This document shows, one piece after another, positions 15,501 through 22,607 of a stretch of DNA of 22,607 nucleotides (its first letter is position 1; each line of letters begins with the position of its first letter). The notes below the pieces were generated by a model, which did not search any database, had not been told where the DNA came from, and worked only from the letters and a program-made list of their open reading frames with translations. Source of the DNA: a virus; IMG/VR virus record IMGVR_UViG_3300025030_000433, positions 1-22,607 of that record; one strand, 5' to 3'. A program made the position numbers and the translations under genes.

Positions 15501-18500
15501 ATGATTATATATCTACTAAAATTGGATTAAGTACAAAATTTTCTATTGCTGAAAGTATCAATGGCATTTACTGGTATGATCATAAGCGAAGAACGATAAA
15601 CAGGTTCCTTAATAACCTTGAGAATATATCTACCATAAGAGGTATAAACTCATATCTCAATGGTATATCCGATGTATATTCCAATTCAGATAATATCATG
15701 AGTCTAAATCTTAATAATACAGGGTTCTTCATGGTCTTTAATCCCATGTATAATGAGATCTGGTTCATCATTAAGAATCATGCTGATGCCGGTATAGCTC
15801 TTATCTTCAATGAGGTTATTGATGCATTCACCGGTTTTGCTGATACCCTGGCATATTTTTATATGATATACGATAATAAATTGTTCTCAGCATATAGTAA
15901 GCATCTTTATAAAGAAGATTATGGTTATCCGGGACAATATTTTGGTAAGTACTTTGATAGTTTTGTCGAGGTGATTGTCAATCCAATGCCAAACATTGTA
16001 GCAACATTTACCAATTTTGAGATATCATCTGAAGTATACCTGGCAGATCTTCCTGAACTCGTTAGTAATATAAATGCTCCATCATTGGAAACTGAAGATA
16101 TAACTACTCCTACATCAACGGGATGTGTAAGTGGTGGGGATATAATCTCTAATGGAGGAATTCCTATAATAGCCAAAGGAGTTTGTTATGGTCCTACTGC
16201 CGATCCCACTATTGATGTTAATAGTCATACTTCTGATGGTACCGGGTCTGCTGATTATGCAAGCACGGTAACAGGACTTCTTCCTGCAAATACTTATTAT
16301 GTCAGAGCATATGCTACAAATAGCGTAGGCACCGGTTACGGATCCAATAAGATACATAAAACTACAATCCCCCCGGTAATACTTCTTACCGCTATAAGTA
16401 ATATAGGAGAAGAGGAAGCCACTACAGGATGGACCCTGGTTGAAGACGGAGGAGACAGTCCATTGACATGCGGATTGTGTTGGTCTACATCTCCTAATCC
16501 TACTATACTCGATGATAACTATACAATACTTACAGGAGTTGAAGGTGTTGTTGAATATACAATTACCGGGTTAACAGATACAACTCAATATTACGTGAGA
16601 GCATTCGCGATAAATAGTCTTAGTGCAACACCCGTTTATAGTGATGAGAAAAGTTTTAATACAACAAATCTATTCGTTCCTACTCTTACTACAAATGCTG
16701 TTGATCAGATAGGAATATCATCTGCAAGAAGTGGTGGTGTAATAACAAATGATGGTGGTGCGGAAATCACTGAGAAAGGATTGTGTTACAGTTTAGTTGA
16801 TCCACCTACAACAGCTGATGATATTGTTACAGCTGGAACTGGATCCGATTCGTTTTCAGCAGATATGGAAGGTCTTACTGACAACACTCAGTATTATGTG
16901 AGGGCTTATGCGATAAATAAGAAAGGTACAGGTTATAGTGCAACATCAAGAGGATTTTCTACTCTCGATCTTGATTATGCTACGGTATTGACAACGGAAC
17001 CTACTGTATTGAGTCATGTGTCTATAAGAGCAGGAGGGAATGTTACTCATGATGGCAATGCTCTTGGGGGAGTAACACAAAGAGGTATTGCTTATGGAAC
17101 ATCTACTAATCCTACGATAGCAGGAGATCATATTGATTCAGGTACAGGAGAAGGAACATTCAGTGTTGATATTACCGGGCTTTCTCAGGGTACTACATAT
17201 TACATGAGAGCCTATGCAGTCAATAGTGAAGGTGTATCATATGGAACCAACTGGGCCAGGACAACTACAGTATATACTACAGCTTCTGTTGAGACAAATG
17301 AGATAACAGTCTTTGGATCATCAACAGCTACTGCAGGAGGAAATGTTCTTTCCGGGAATGGATCTACAGTATATGAACGAGGAATATATTACTGTATAGA
17401 TGACTATTCTGATCCTGTTGCGGATGGAGTAAAAGTAGCAGACACTGGAACGGGTCTTGGATCTTTTGATATAGCTCTTACAGGATTATTATCAGGAAGG
17501 GGATATCATGTTATGGCCTATGCAATGAATAGTGTAGGTACAGCATATGGAGTGAGAAAGTCATTCACGACAATAAATGTATCTCCCCCTAACGTGTCAA
17601 CTGCTGATGTAACATCTATAGATTATACTACGGCTACATGTGGTGGAACGATCACAAGTGATGGTGGCGATCCTGTTACTGCCAGGGGTGTTTGTTGGAA
17701 GACAAGTTCAGGACCTACAACAAGTGATTCAAAGACTATCGATGGTTCTGGAATAGGCACTTTTGTAAGTTCTATTACTTCTCTTAGTCCTGGAACATTA
17801 TATTATGTTCGTGCTTATGCAACTAATGGTGCAGGAACATCATATGGAGATGAGAAGATATTCAGTTCAAAAACCCAGACGGCTCCTGTATTAAGTCAAT
17901 ATAATGCAACATCAATAACCGCAATTGGTGCTACGTTAAGTGCTATATTATTAAGTACAGGTGGTGCTGCCATAACAAGATTCGGTTTCTGTTGGAACAC
18001 ATCTGGCTCTCCTACTGTAGCTGATAGTTATAATGATTGTATTACAGAATTTTCACATATAATGAATAGTGGTAGTGATGGTATCACGTACTATGTTAGG
18101 GCATACGCGCAAAACTCTGTAGATATAACTTATAGTAATGAGATAAGCTTTACAACAATAGCTTATTATGTGCCCACTGTTGTAACGAATGCATATTCCG
18201 GTCTTACTACAGTAAGTGTTGTCCTTAATGGTAATGCAACATCTGATGGAGGAGTGGCAATTACAGAAAAAGGATTCTTCTTTGGTACGGATCCTGTCGC
18301 ATATAATAATCCTAAATATGATGATGGTGATTCAGGAACAGGATCATATAGTGTAACCCGAAGTAGTCTTACCCCTGGAGAAACATATTATGCAGCAGCC
18401 TATGCCACAAATAGCAAGGGTGATGGATATGGCGCTCCTATAACTATAGTAATGAATGAGAATGTAGCACCTACAGTTACAACTGATTCAATAACAGGTA

Positions 18501-19384
18501 TAGGATATACTGAAGCAGGAGCTAATGGTAATGTAATATATGCAGGAGGCAGTGGACTTACAATTACAGGACGTGGATTCTGCGTAGGTACATCTCCAGA
18601 TCCAACGGTACAAAACTATTCTTCAGGTAGTGGTATAGGATCATTCTATAAACTTATTGATAATCTTCCCAATGGGACAACACACTATATAAGAGCATAT
18701 GCCGTTAATAGTGTAGCACTTGTTGGCTATGGAGAAAATCTCACATTTACTACAGCAACACCACCAATAACAGGACCGCTTACAGATAATGCAGGATATG
18801 AGTATGATACTATTGATGTTGCCGGCAGAAGATGGATAATACAAAACTTTAAAGGAACCAAGTTTGTCAATGGAGGATCAATAATAGCATCAGCTCTTAG
18901 TTATAATACACTTCAGAATGCTATCATTCCTTATATAGCTGACTTTACTCCTATTACAGATCAGTTATCTACATATGGACGTTACTATAATGGTTATGCA
19001 GCTCAAAGCGCGAATAACATAGCTTATCTTACACGTAGTGGTGCCCTGGAGACAGGATGGAGAGTTCCTACTATAGCAGACTGGATGGCTCTTGTTGCTG
19101 CTCTTGGTGGATCGTCATTAGCCGGAGGAGCAATGAAAGAAGTTGGTACTGCTCATTGGACAAGTCCTAATACCGGAGCAACAAATTCAAGTGGATATAC
19201 AGCATTACCCGGAGGAAGTGTTTTTGTCGGATATAATACATTCTCTGAGCTCGGATTAAAAGGATCATACTGGTGCTCTGATTCTGATATGACAATAACA
19301 TTCTATCATTCATATGCTGCAATAACATATGAAGCAAGGGATATTGTTGACTGCTTTAATATTCGACTATGTAAAACATTATAA
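12509..19384 (+). CDS. Giant tail protein: crAss-like muzzle/stabilization region + nine FN3-like repeats + FISUMP domain (2291 aa)
   Basis: Residues 1 to about 1185 resemble crAss-like tail 'stabilization/muzzle' proteins (P22 gp10-like): the opening YKKLDRDTAFNKVDN...YDCRNFRI, and the closing YFGKYFDSFVEVIVNP with TFTNFEISSEVY (Tyr at 1177). From about residue 1191 to 2083 there are nine tandem ~99-residue FN3-like repeats with the Bacteroidota signature G-x-C-W/Y-S/G-T-S and YYVRAYA-N-S. Residues about 2094-2290 match a FISUMP domain: DVAGRRWIIQNFKG, YGRYYNG, TGWRVPTIADWMAL, GYTALPGG, LKGSYWCSDS and the ending FNIRLCK. It should form the distal tail, with the repeats and lectin-like tip reaching the host surface. 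Typical crAss-like relatives end with a short C-terminal part missing here, which I find in the next gene. Confidence 0.8.
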   Translation: MPVFKNTYKKLDRDTAFNKVDNESMYDCRNFRITGNDPARNGGLTIIKGNYPLDGDFDSIGATNHRIIGSVRVRDKMILFTTDDDTPSPTASNGKIWETDFADDQIVMADIRLLYSGILNFSMQNPIEDALSFYENEDIVKIYWSDNYNDLRYANVATYLTDDGLIKSGSNSYLDPDEFNIVQKMDLSTPEFMQMVSGSIPVGMVQYGYRLYKLNGPASNFSPLCRMIPLTTSSMSLQNTISFKGADRLNASGANQSSGKGIVIKIENIDTDYDRIEVIAVHYSALNEVPKVYIVEVKPVDSTVYITDDGLYNSGEYLYSEFVMINNPFRCKSIAAKFNILFATGIKQNEFDFDYDARAYRYASTRSCYLYETDGGYWMNSLTYGNTWLKYNSSGVNIDSVDSIDDLPFDIDAICKSNDITFDSQGTNFAFHQDGTTRGGEGPNVSYIFQSVNEKPIDNLGNNKTFGVVPVAVPNYYNGPESPVFNQSIRTLTRGEIYRVGCVGFDDKGRPSPVKWIGDIRTPEHGTDVSGKTGSSYTSLGATNSWPIEIVFTLTNLPTEVKYVQIVYVKRTDDNKTVKLQGNLSWIYPYNGSEWIVGKPSYSSTSAYSGLAAIPKKHLVMFSPEISFYKNFTQSSNDFLQLIGTCTGVNNAYGTQHEALKYHTPVSLALGKWYAVQESRMQNAAVTPDVEAISTSFGDIPNFIPISGWTAPSGVRKLGNLGTSLLIKLGTALDVSGIIAADKYMIANYRTNLYGSQYGGHSYEDRTKNEYIAAGDIVAVSTGNATAYFNQGDTYIAYTDHLTSYYNEWYQKASGIASVDTFASVVMFPCETSVNLAYRLDDCWHRIFDNVPTAYWIREKGNAEFTETISNADGITYLNNWTDLYLENTVYKRTADAKKFLPAPFDYNPEYYNDCLVMASNMKEGRETIDPWTQWLSNESIIVNKTFGPVNKLAAWKNYLLFFQDNAVGSLSVMDRSVISDTEGKSTTLGQGEILQRYDYISTKIGLSTKFSIAESINGIYWYDHKRRTINRFLNNLENISTIRGINSYLNGISDVYSNSDNIMSLNLNNTGFFMVFNPMYNEIWFIIKNHADAGIALIFNEVIDAFTGFADTLAYFYMIYDNKLFSAYSKHLYKEDYGYPGQYFGKYFDSFVEVIVNPMPNIVATFTNFEISSEVYLADLPELVSNINAPSLETEDITTPTSTGCVSGGDIISNGGIPIIAKGVCYGPTADPTIDVNSHTSDGTGSADYASTVTGLLPANTYYVRAYATNSVGTGYGSNKIHKTTIPPVILLTAISNIGEEEATTGWTLVEDGGDSPLTCGLCWSTSPNPTILDDNYTILTGVEGVVEYTITGLTDTTQYYVRAFAINSLSATPVYSDEKSFNTTNLFVPTLTTNAVDQIGISSARSGGVITNDGGAEITEKGLCYSLVDPPTTADDIVTAGTGSDSFSADMEGLTDNTQYYVRAYAINKKGTGYSATSRGFSTLDLDYATVLTTEPTVLSHVSIRAGGNVTHDGNALGGVTQRGIAYGTSTNPTIAGDHIDSGTGEGTFSVDITGLSQGTTYYMRAYAVNSEGVSYGTNWARTTTVYTTASVETNEITVFGSSTATAGGNVLSGNGSTVYERGIYYCIDDYSDPVADGVKVADTGTGLGSFDIALTGLLSGRGYHVMAYAMNSVGTAYGVRKSFTTINVSPPNVSTADVTSIDYTTATCGGTITSDGGDPVTARGVCWKTSSGPTTSDSKTIDGSGIGTFVSSITSLSPGTLYYVRAYATNGAGTSYGDEKIFSSKTQTAPVLSQYNATSITAIGATLSAILLSTGGAAITRFGFCWNTSGSPTVADSYNDCITEFSHIMNSGSDGITYYVRAYAQNSVDITYSNEISFTTIAYYVPTVVTNAYSGLTTVSVVLNGNATSDGGVAITEKGFFFGTDPVAYNNPKYDDGDSGTGSYSVTRSSLTPGETYYAAAYATNSKGDGYGAPITIVMNENVAPTVTTDSITGIGYTEAGANGNVIYAGGSGLTITGRGFCVGTSPDPTVQNYSSGSGIGSFYKLIDNLPNGTTHYIRAYAVNSVALVGYGENLTFTTATPPITGPLTDNAGYEYDTIDVAGRRWIIQNFKGTKFVNGGSIIASALSYNTLQNAIIPYIADFTPITDQLSTYGRYYNGYAAQSANNIAYLTRSGALETGWRVPTIADWMALVAALGGSSLAGGAMKEVGTAHWTSPNTGATNSSGYTALPGGSVFVGYNTFSELGLKGSYWCSDSDMTITFYHSYAAITYEARDIVDCFNIRLCKTL
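16081..18759 (+). repeat. Nine tandem FN3-like protein repeats encoded in the tail gene
   Basis: Repeat units of about 300 bases begin near 16081, 16369, 16669, 16969, 17272, 17575, 17872, 18163 and 18457. Each encodes a beta-sandwich unit: a start such as P-x-V-x-T, a middle x-G-G-x-I-x-x-x-G-G, then R/K-G-x-C-W/Y-x-T-S, and an end of the form YYVRAYA-N-S-x-G-x-x-Y. The seventh and eighth units are more divergent (FGFCW, YYAAAYA). At DNA level the copies of the YYVRAYA segment differ at many third positions, so the array is old or shuffled, not a recent tandem duplication. The type is common in Bacteroidota surface proteins, often before a FISUMP domain as here. Confidence 0.85.
18787..19381 (+). 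other. FISUMP (Fibrobacter succinogenes major paralogous) domain-coding segment
   Basis: The encoded ~198 residues carry the domain's landmarks in order: WIIQNFKG near the start, YGRYYNG, GWRVPTIADWMALVAALGG, GYTALPGGSVF, SYWCSD and the C-terminal FNIRLCK. FISUMP domains belong to the broad group related to C-type-lectin/FGE-like folds and usually cap Bacteroidota surface proteins. In this gene it ends right at the stop codon. A binding role at the tip of the FN3 stalk is inferred. Confidence 0.75.
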
Positions 19385-19389
19385 TCATG
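19382..19389 (+). promoter_or_regulatory. Stop-restart junction TAAtcATG between the two halves of the tail protein
   Basis: The TAA of the giant tail gene is followed after two bases by the ATG of the 96-residue gene, in a different frame (the ATG lies 5 bases after the first base of TAA). The arrangement fits translation re-initiation by terminating ribosomes. The ATAATCATG context matches the start at 2963 and is close to those at 10223 and 11772. No Shine-Dalgarno sequence is visible. Confidence 0.5.
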
Positions 19390-19677
19390 GGAATTCCTAT
19401 ACATACAAGAACGATAGATAAGATACAGGTACGAAATGATTATCAGGATACTGGTGTTATTCCTATTAATTCTTCCAACTGTAGGAGACTACTGAGAACA
19501 TGGAGGATTGATGCAGGAAGAAATGCTGGTGATAATGCAAGATTAAGAGATACCTATATCAAAGTAAAGTTTACTTTTGTAAATGATACTAATCATCATA
19601 CGATAGTTCTTCACGATCTTGTATCTTTGTATATGGTACCGGCTGAATCGATTGCTAATAAAGTCACTCAAAAATAA
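19387..19677 (+). CDS. Detached C-terminal segment of the muzzle/stabilization protein (96 aa)
   Basis: The sequence IDKIQVRNDYQDTGVIPI (10-27), CRRLLRTWRID (32-42), LRDTYIKVKFTFVND (53-67) and IVLHDLVSLY (72-81) matches the pattern I associate with the extreme C-terminus of crAss-like muzzle/stabilization proteins: 'I..YN.YQ.TG', 'RR.RTWR', 'R.RD.Y..VK..F.N', 'LHD....Y'. In those proteins it follows directly on a segment like the FTNFEISSEVY found at residues 1167-1177 of the giant gene upstream. I infer that the two polypeptides together make one tail protein, with the FN3-FISUMP module inserted between them. Alternative: an independent small tail protein. The gene is certain from spacing and frame; the origin is inferred. 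Confidence 0.7.
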   Translation: MGIPIHTRTIDKIQVRNDYQDTGVIPINSSNCRRLLRTWRIDAGRNAGDNARLRDTYIKVKFTFVNDTNHHTIVLHDLVSLYMVPAESIANKVTQK

Positions 19678-19682
19678 AAGCC

Positions 19683-21605
19683 ATGGCAATAAAAATCAAG
19701 GCATCACATAAAGGTCGTTTTACAGCGTATAAAAAGAGAACCGGTAAAACAACTGCAGAAGCATTGAGATCTAAAGATCCTCATGTAAGACAGATGGCTA
19801 ATTTTGCCAGGATGGCTAAAAGACATTTTAAAAAATTAGAATTGGGCGGTCCACTTGGAGATCTGCCAAAAGATGTAGTTAATAATAACCTATGGAGATC
19901 ACATACAGCTAAAGAAATATATCCTGTTCTTGCAAAAAAAGGATTGATGGGATCTGGCAGAGATAGTATTCCTGAATCGGTATGGCTCAGGATGCCGGCA
20001 TCTCAAAGAGCAAGCATGATGAGTAAGGATAAAGGTACCGACTGGACAATGGGAGGACCTGAAGGATATCGCCTCTGGAACATGGAAAGTATACCACAAG
20101 CTGCAAACATTAATAAGAATTTTTCCGGTTACTATCTTGGAGAAAAAAAGAAGACAGCAAAACTTCTTAAGAAACAAGGTTTTGATCCTGACAACTATAA
20201 TCCTTTTATGGCAGATACAGATGTACCTCAGTATTCAGTAGGTGGATGGCTCAAGGATAATGCAGGGAACCTTGCCAAGATAGGTGTAGGAGCAGCCATG
20301 ACAGCAACAGGTATCGGAGCGCCCATAGGAGCAAGTCTTATGACTTCAGGTGCTGCAGGGGCTCTTGGATCTATTGGTCAACCAGCCAGTGATGAGAATG
20401 AGATATCAGAAGTATATAAACCTGCAGTATCAAGAGGAGTTCAGCAGTATGATAATGTAGTTGCTGCTGGTGGAATGAACCTTAAAAAACTATCAAAAAG
20501 AACAGATTATATTGGAGAACAGCATAACCAGGGAGGTATTAACCTTCCTATTGGAGTACAGGTAGAGGATGGAGAATCCCGGACAGGAGATATCGTTCAC
20601 TCAGATAAGATTAAAGTAACACCCGCTATTATGAAAAGATACGGAGGTAATGTACCATTTAAAAGGGTAGATATTGGCAAAAGTGTTGCTGATGTTGTAA
20701 AGAAGCGCGATAAGCGTTTCGAAAAACGTACCGGTGATCAGTGGAATGATGAAACAAGAAAAGTATCACAACTTCCATTTGAAGAAATGAGTGATGAATT
20801 AAGCCAGATCTATGATATTACACGAAGATATTTTGGAGCAATAGGATATGGTAAAGATGGATTAAACCTTAAATCATTTCTTGATGATCCTGGTAACGCA
20901 CCTATCATTGGTAGTGGAATAGGAATGGCAACAAACCTGTTACGCAGACCTGAGAAGGTAGACTATCAACAGGCATCATTTACACCGACACAAGTGGCTC
21001 CTATAAGTTCTGAAGCAGGAATACAGAACATAAAGAGATCATTCGGATCTTCCCGGGAACGATTACGCAGATTAAACCCAAGAGGATACATGAATAACCT
21101 GTCTAACATTGCAGCATCAGAAGCCGAAGCAATAGGTAGTTATACAGGTCAGATACAGGCACAGAATGCAGAAACACAGAACAGGGCCTCAATGATGGAT
21201 TCACAAAACAGATCCAGGTTAAGTATGTTTAACACCCAGGTAGGAATGCAGGAGGCAGAAGCTAACGCGGCTAACAGGGGAGCAAGAAAGACTGCAATAG
21301 ATGCTAATACGAATCAACTATTTACTCAGATAGGGCAGAAATCAAGGGATGACAAGATGATGACTGCACAGGAAGATTATCAGAATCAGATGATAGGTCT
21401 AAAAAAACAAATGATTGATGCATATTGGGGAAATAAAGACAAAAGTTCATTTGTTACTCCTGAAGACTCAAAATTTGATCTATTCAATCTTGATGAGAAT
21501 GAAGAAGATCTTAATCCGAGAAATAGTTTTACTGGCAGGTTTGGAGGTAATCTCAGAAGAAAAACTACAGCATTATTAGGGAAACGCAGATACAGGAAAT
21601 ATTAA
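19683..21605 (+). CDS. Probable internal virion/cargo or structural protein (640 aa)
   Basis: A basic N-terminus (KIKASHKGRFTAYKKRTGKT) of a type common in Bacteroidota phage virion proteins is followed by a helical part. Residues about 195-232 form a Gly/Ala-rich hydrophobic stretch (AKIGVGAAMTATGIGAPIGA...). Then comes the segment GGINLPIGVQVEDGES (284-299) with DIVHSDKIKVT, which recalls the 'EVEGGE...VFSD' motif I know from large crAss-like virion proteins. Residues about 455-590 are Gln/Asn/Ala-rich, probably long helices (coiled coil). The C-terminus is strongly basic (RRKTTALLGKRRYRKY). Such proteins are packed in the capsid or tail and ejected with DNA; the hydrophobic Gly/Ala stretch could insert in the host membrane. 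No enzymatic motif is seen. Confidence 0.6.
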   Translation: MAIKIKASHKGRFTAYKKRTGKTTAEALRSKDPHVRQMANFARMAKRHFKKLELGGPLGDLPKDVVNNNLWRSHTAKEIYPVLAKKGLMGSGRDSIPESVWLRMPASQRASMMSKDKGTDWTMGGPEGYRLWNMESIPQAANINKNFSGYYLGEKKKTAKLLKKQGFDPDNYNPFMADTDVPQYSVGGWLKDNAGNLAKIGVGAAMTATGIGAPIGASLMTSGAAGALGSIGQPASDENEISEVYKPAVSRGVQQYDNVVAAGGMNLKKLSKRTDYIGEQHNQGGINLPIGVQVEDGESRTGDIVHSDKIKVTPAIMKRYGGNVPFKRVDIGKSVADVVKKRDKRFEKRTGDQWNDETRKVSQLPFEEMSDELSQIYDITRRYFGAIGYGKDGLNLKSFLDDPGNAPIIGSGIGMATNLLRRPEKVDYQQASFTPTQVAPISSEAGIQNIKRSFGSSRERLRRLNPRGYMNNLSNIAASEAEAIGSYTGQIQAQNAETQNRASMMDSQNRSRLSMFNTQVGMQEAEANAANRGARKTAIDANTNQLFTQIGQKSRDDKMMTAQEDYQNQMIGLKKQMIDAYWGNKDKSSFVTPEDSKFDLFNLDENEEDLNPRNSFTGRFGGNLRRKTTALLGKRRYRKY

Positions 21606-21616
21606 TATTTACTCTA

Positions 21617-22607
21617 ATGGGTATAAATCGGTTTTATAATCCAAGTCTTCCTGAATATACTTCTCAGTTTGTAGAGGATAAGACTCCATGGGAATCAATA
21701 ATAGGATTCGAACAGGATAAGATACAACGTGCTGAAAAGACAGATGCAGCAGCTGGTGAAATTGATGCATTATCCAGATCTGTAGTTGGTGGATTGAGTT
21801 CCGAGGGTCTTGCTCAAGAGGTAAAAGATAGATACAAGCAAAGAATACAATCATGGCAGCAGAAACATGGTGATTCGACATATTCTGTACCGGCAATGAG
21901 AGAACTGACAAGGATTAATGCAGACTTTCATGGAGATCCTGATGTTCAACTTGTAATGAAAGACTACCAGGATAGTGAGCTTCACAAGAAAATGATCCTT
22001 CAGTCTAAACCCGGCATGATTAATCCTAATGTAGATCCTAATACAGGACAATATAGACAATATAAGTCAGGAGATCAGTATAGCCCATATGATCCTCTTC
22101 TTGATCTTCGAGGGTATTTTACAGATATATATAAAAATATTCCTGCACAAGTAGACACTAAGGATCTTGAAGGTTATCAGATGCCATTCATAGATAAGAA
22201 TACCGGAAAACCGGTAGTTGATTCTGAAGGTAATCCTGTTAATGTAAACTATACTCAGCAGGAGACAATACAATCAAGGAACGAGGAGATGATGAGACCG
22301 GCAACAGAAAAAGCCGTTGCAGATATCATATCATCACAGGGTCCTGAGGCAAGATATTTTGCAAAGCTTGCTGGAAAACATGTCTCTGAGCTCACCCCTG
22401 AAGATATAATGCCATATACCAAACCATATCAAAAAGAGAATGTGATCTATGAAAGAGATGTAAAGACTACACCTATAGGTCAAAGTTCCGGAAGAGCATC
22501 AGGAACGAAAAAGGAACCCGAAAAAGAATCTAATAAGATATTCTCAACACCTATGCAAAAAATAGTTCCATTACAAAATACTCCTGGTGGTGGAGAATTA
22601 AAGTCAT
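21617..22607 (+). CDS. Probable internal virion protein, 3'-partial (330 codons in window)
   Basis: An uninterrupted + frame runs from ATG at 21617 to the last base, with no stop, so the gene continues beyond the window. It begins 11 bases after the preceding stop (actctaATGGG). The N-terminus (INRFYNPSLPEYTSQFVEDK) has the 'NP..P.Y.SQFV' opening that I associate with crAss-like cargo proteins. Helical segments follow (a DALSRSVVGGLSSEGLAQEV stretch, then a charged helix of KDRYKQRIQSWQQKHG type). Further on is a polar region with MPFIDKNTGKPVVDSEGNPV, then a low-complexity Lys/Glu linker near 22500-22540. The order after the 640-residue gene fits a block of ejected virion proteins. The function of this fragment is inferred. 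Confidence 0.7.
   Translation, partial: MGINRFYNPSLPEYTSQFVEDKTPWESIIGFEQDKIQRAEKTDAAAGEIDALSRSVVGGLSSEGLAQEVKDRYKQRIQSWQQKHGDSTYSVPAMRELTRINADFHGDPDVQLVMKDYQDSELHKKMILQSKPGMINPNVDPNTGQYRQYKSGDQYSPYDPLLDLRGYFTDIYKNIPAQVDTKDLEGYQMPFIDKNTGKPVVDSEGNPVNVNYTQQETIQSRNEEMMRPATEKAVADIISSQGPEARYFAKLAGKHVSELTPEDIMPYTKPYQKENVIYERDVKTTPIGQSSGRASGTKKEPEKESNKIFSTPMQKIVPLQNTPGGGELKS

Noticed and set aside
19382-19387. Stop-codon readthrough joining the giant tail protein to the 96-residue protein
   Set aside because: The two are in different frames, so readthrough of TAA alone would not join them; re-initiation is simpler.
1-22607. Stop-codon reassignment, which is known in some crAss-like phages
   Set aside because: TAG (2322-2324), TAA and TGA all end genes at natural lengths, and long genes run without interruption under the standard code.
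1-22607. tRNA genes, CRISPR arrays, insertion sequences, integrase, attachment sites or rho-independent terminators
   Set aside because: Intergenic gaps are at most 25 bases and no cloverleaf, regular DNA repeat-spacer pattern, transposase motif or GC hairpin followed by a T-run was seen.

Overview
The window looks like part of the genome of a tailed phage infecting a member of the Bacteroidota, most likely a crAss-like (Crassvirales-type) podovirus. All genes lie on the + strand, packed with gaps of 0-25 bases or overlaps of 1-32 bases. Shine-Dalgarno sequences are not apparent. Domain types are typical of Bacteroidota (FISUMP, 'YYVRAYATNS' fibronectin-like repeats, DUF5018-like, HYR). The block from 10.2 kb onward matches my memory of the crAss-like tail and virion-protein module. 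All of this is by eye; no database search was run. TAG, TAA and TGA all serve as ordinary stops, so I see no sign of code reassignment.

Layout. (1) 1-2.3 kb: the 3' part of a large multidomain glycosyltransferase (GT2-like, TPR, DxD transferase, GT29 sialyltransferase-like) whose start lies upstream of the window. (2) 2.3-7.1 kb: two small unknown genes, then a run of fibre, lectin or depolymerase-like genes. These are a beta-helix fibre, a fibre with a signal peptide, a LamG-like protein with a signal peptide, and a PL9-like polysaccharide lyase with a signal peptide and all expected catalytic and Ca-binding residues. (3) 7.1-10.2 kb: a translationally coupled lysis cassette with several small membrane proteins (candidate holins or accessory proteins), an exported HYR-like protein, a zinc amidase endolysin and a single-gene spanin. 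(4) 10.2-19.7 kb: tail and connector proteins, including a 2291-residue protein. (5) 19.7 kb to the end: two probable internal virion (cargo) proteins, the second running off the window.

The most interesting feature is at 12.5-19.7 kb. A crAss-like tail 'muzzle/stabilization' protein appears to be interrupted near residue 1185 by a ~1100-residue module of nine tandem FN3-like repeats plus a FISUMP lectin-like domain, resembling a host surface protein. The usual C-terminal piece of the muzzle protein then restarts two bases later as a separate 96-residue gene in another frame. The module would put a host-type adhesin on the tail tip. One copy of the same repeat also sits at the C terminus of the phage lyase. 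There is no intergenic stretch over 300 bases, and I saw no tRNA, CRISPR array, IS element, integrase or attachment site.
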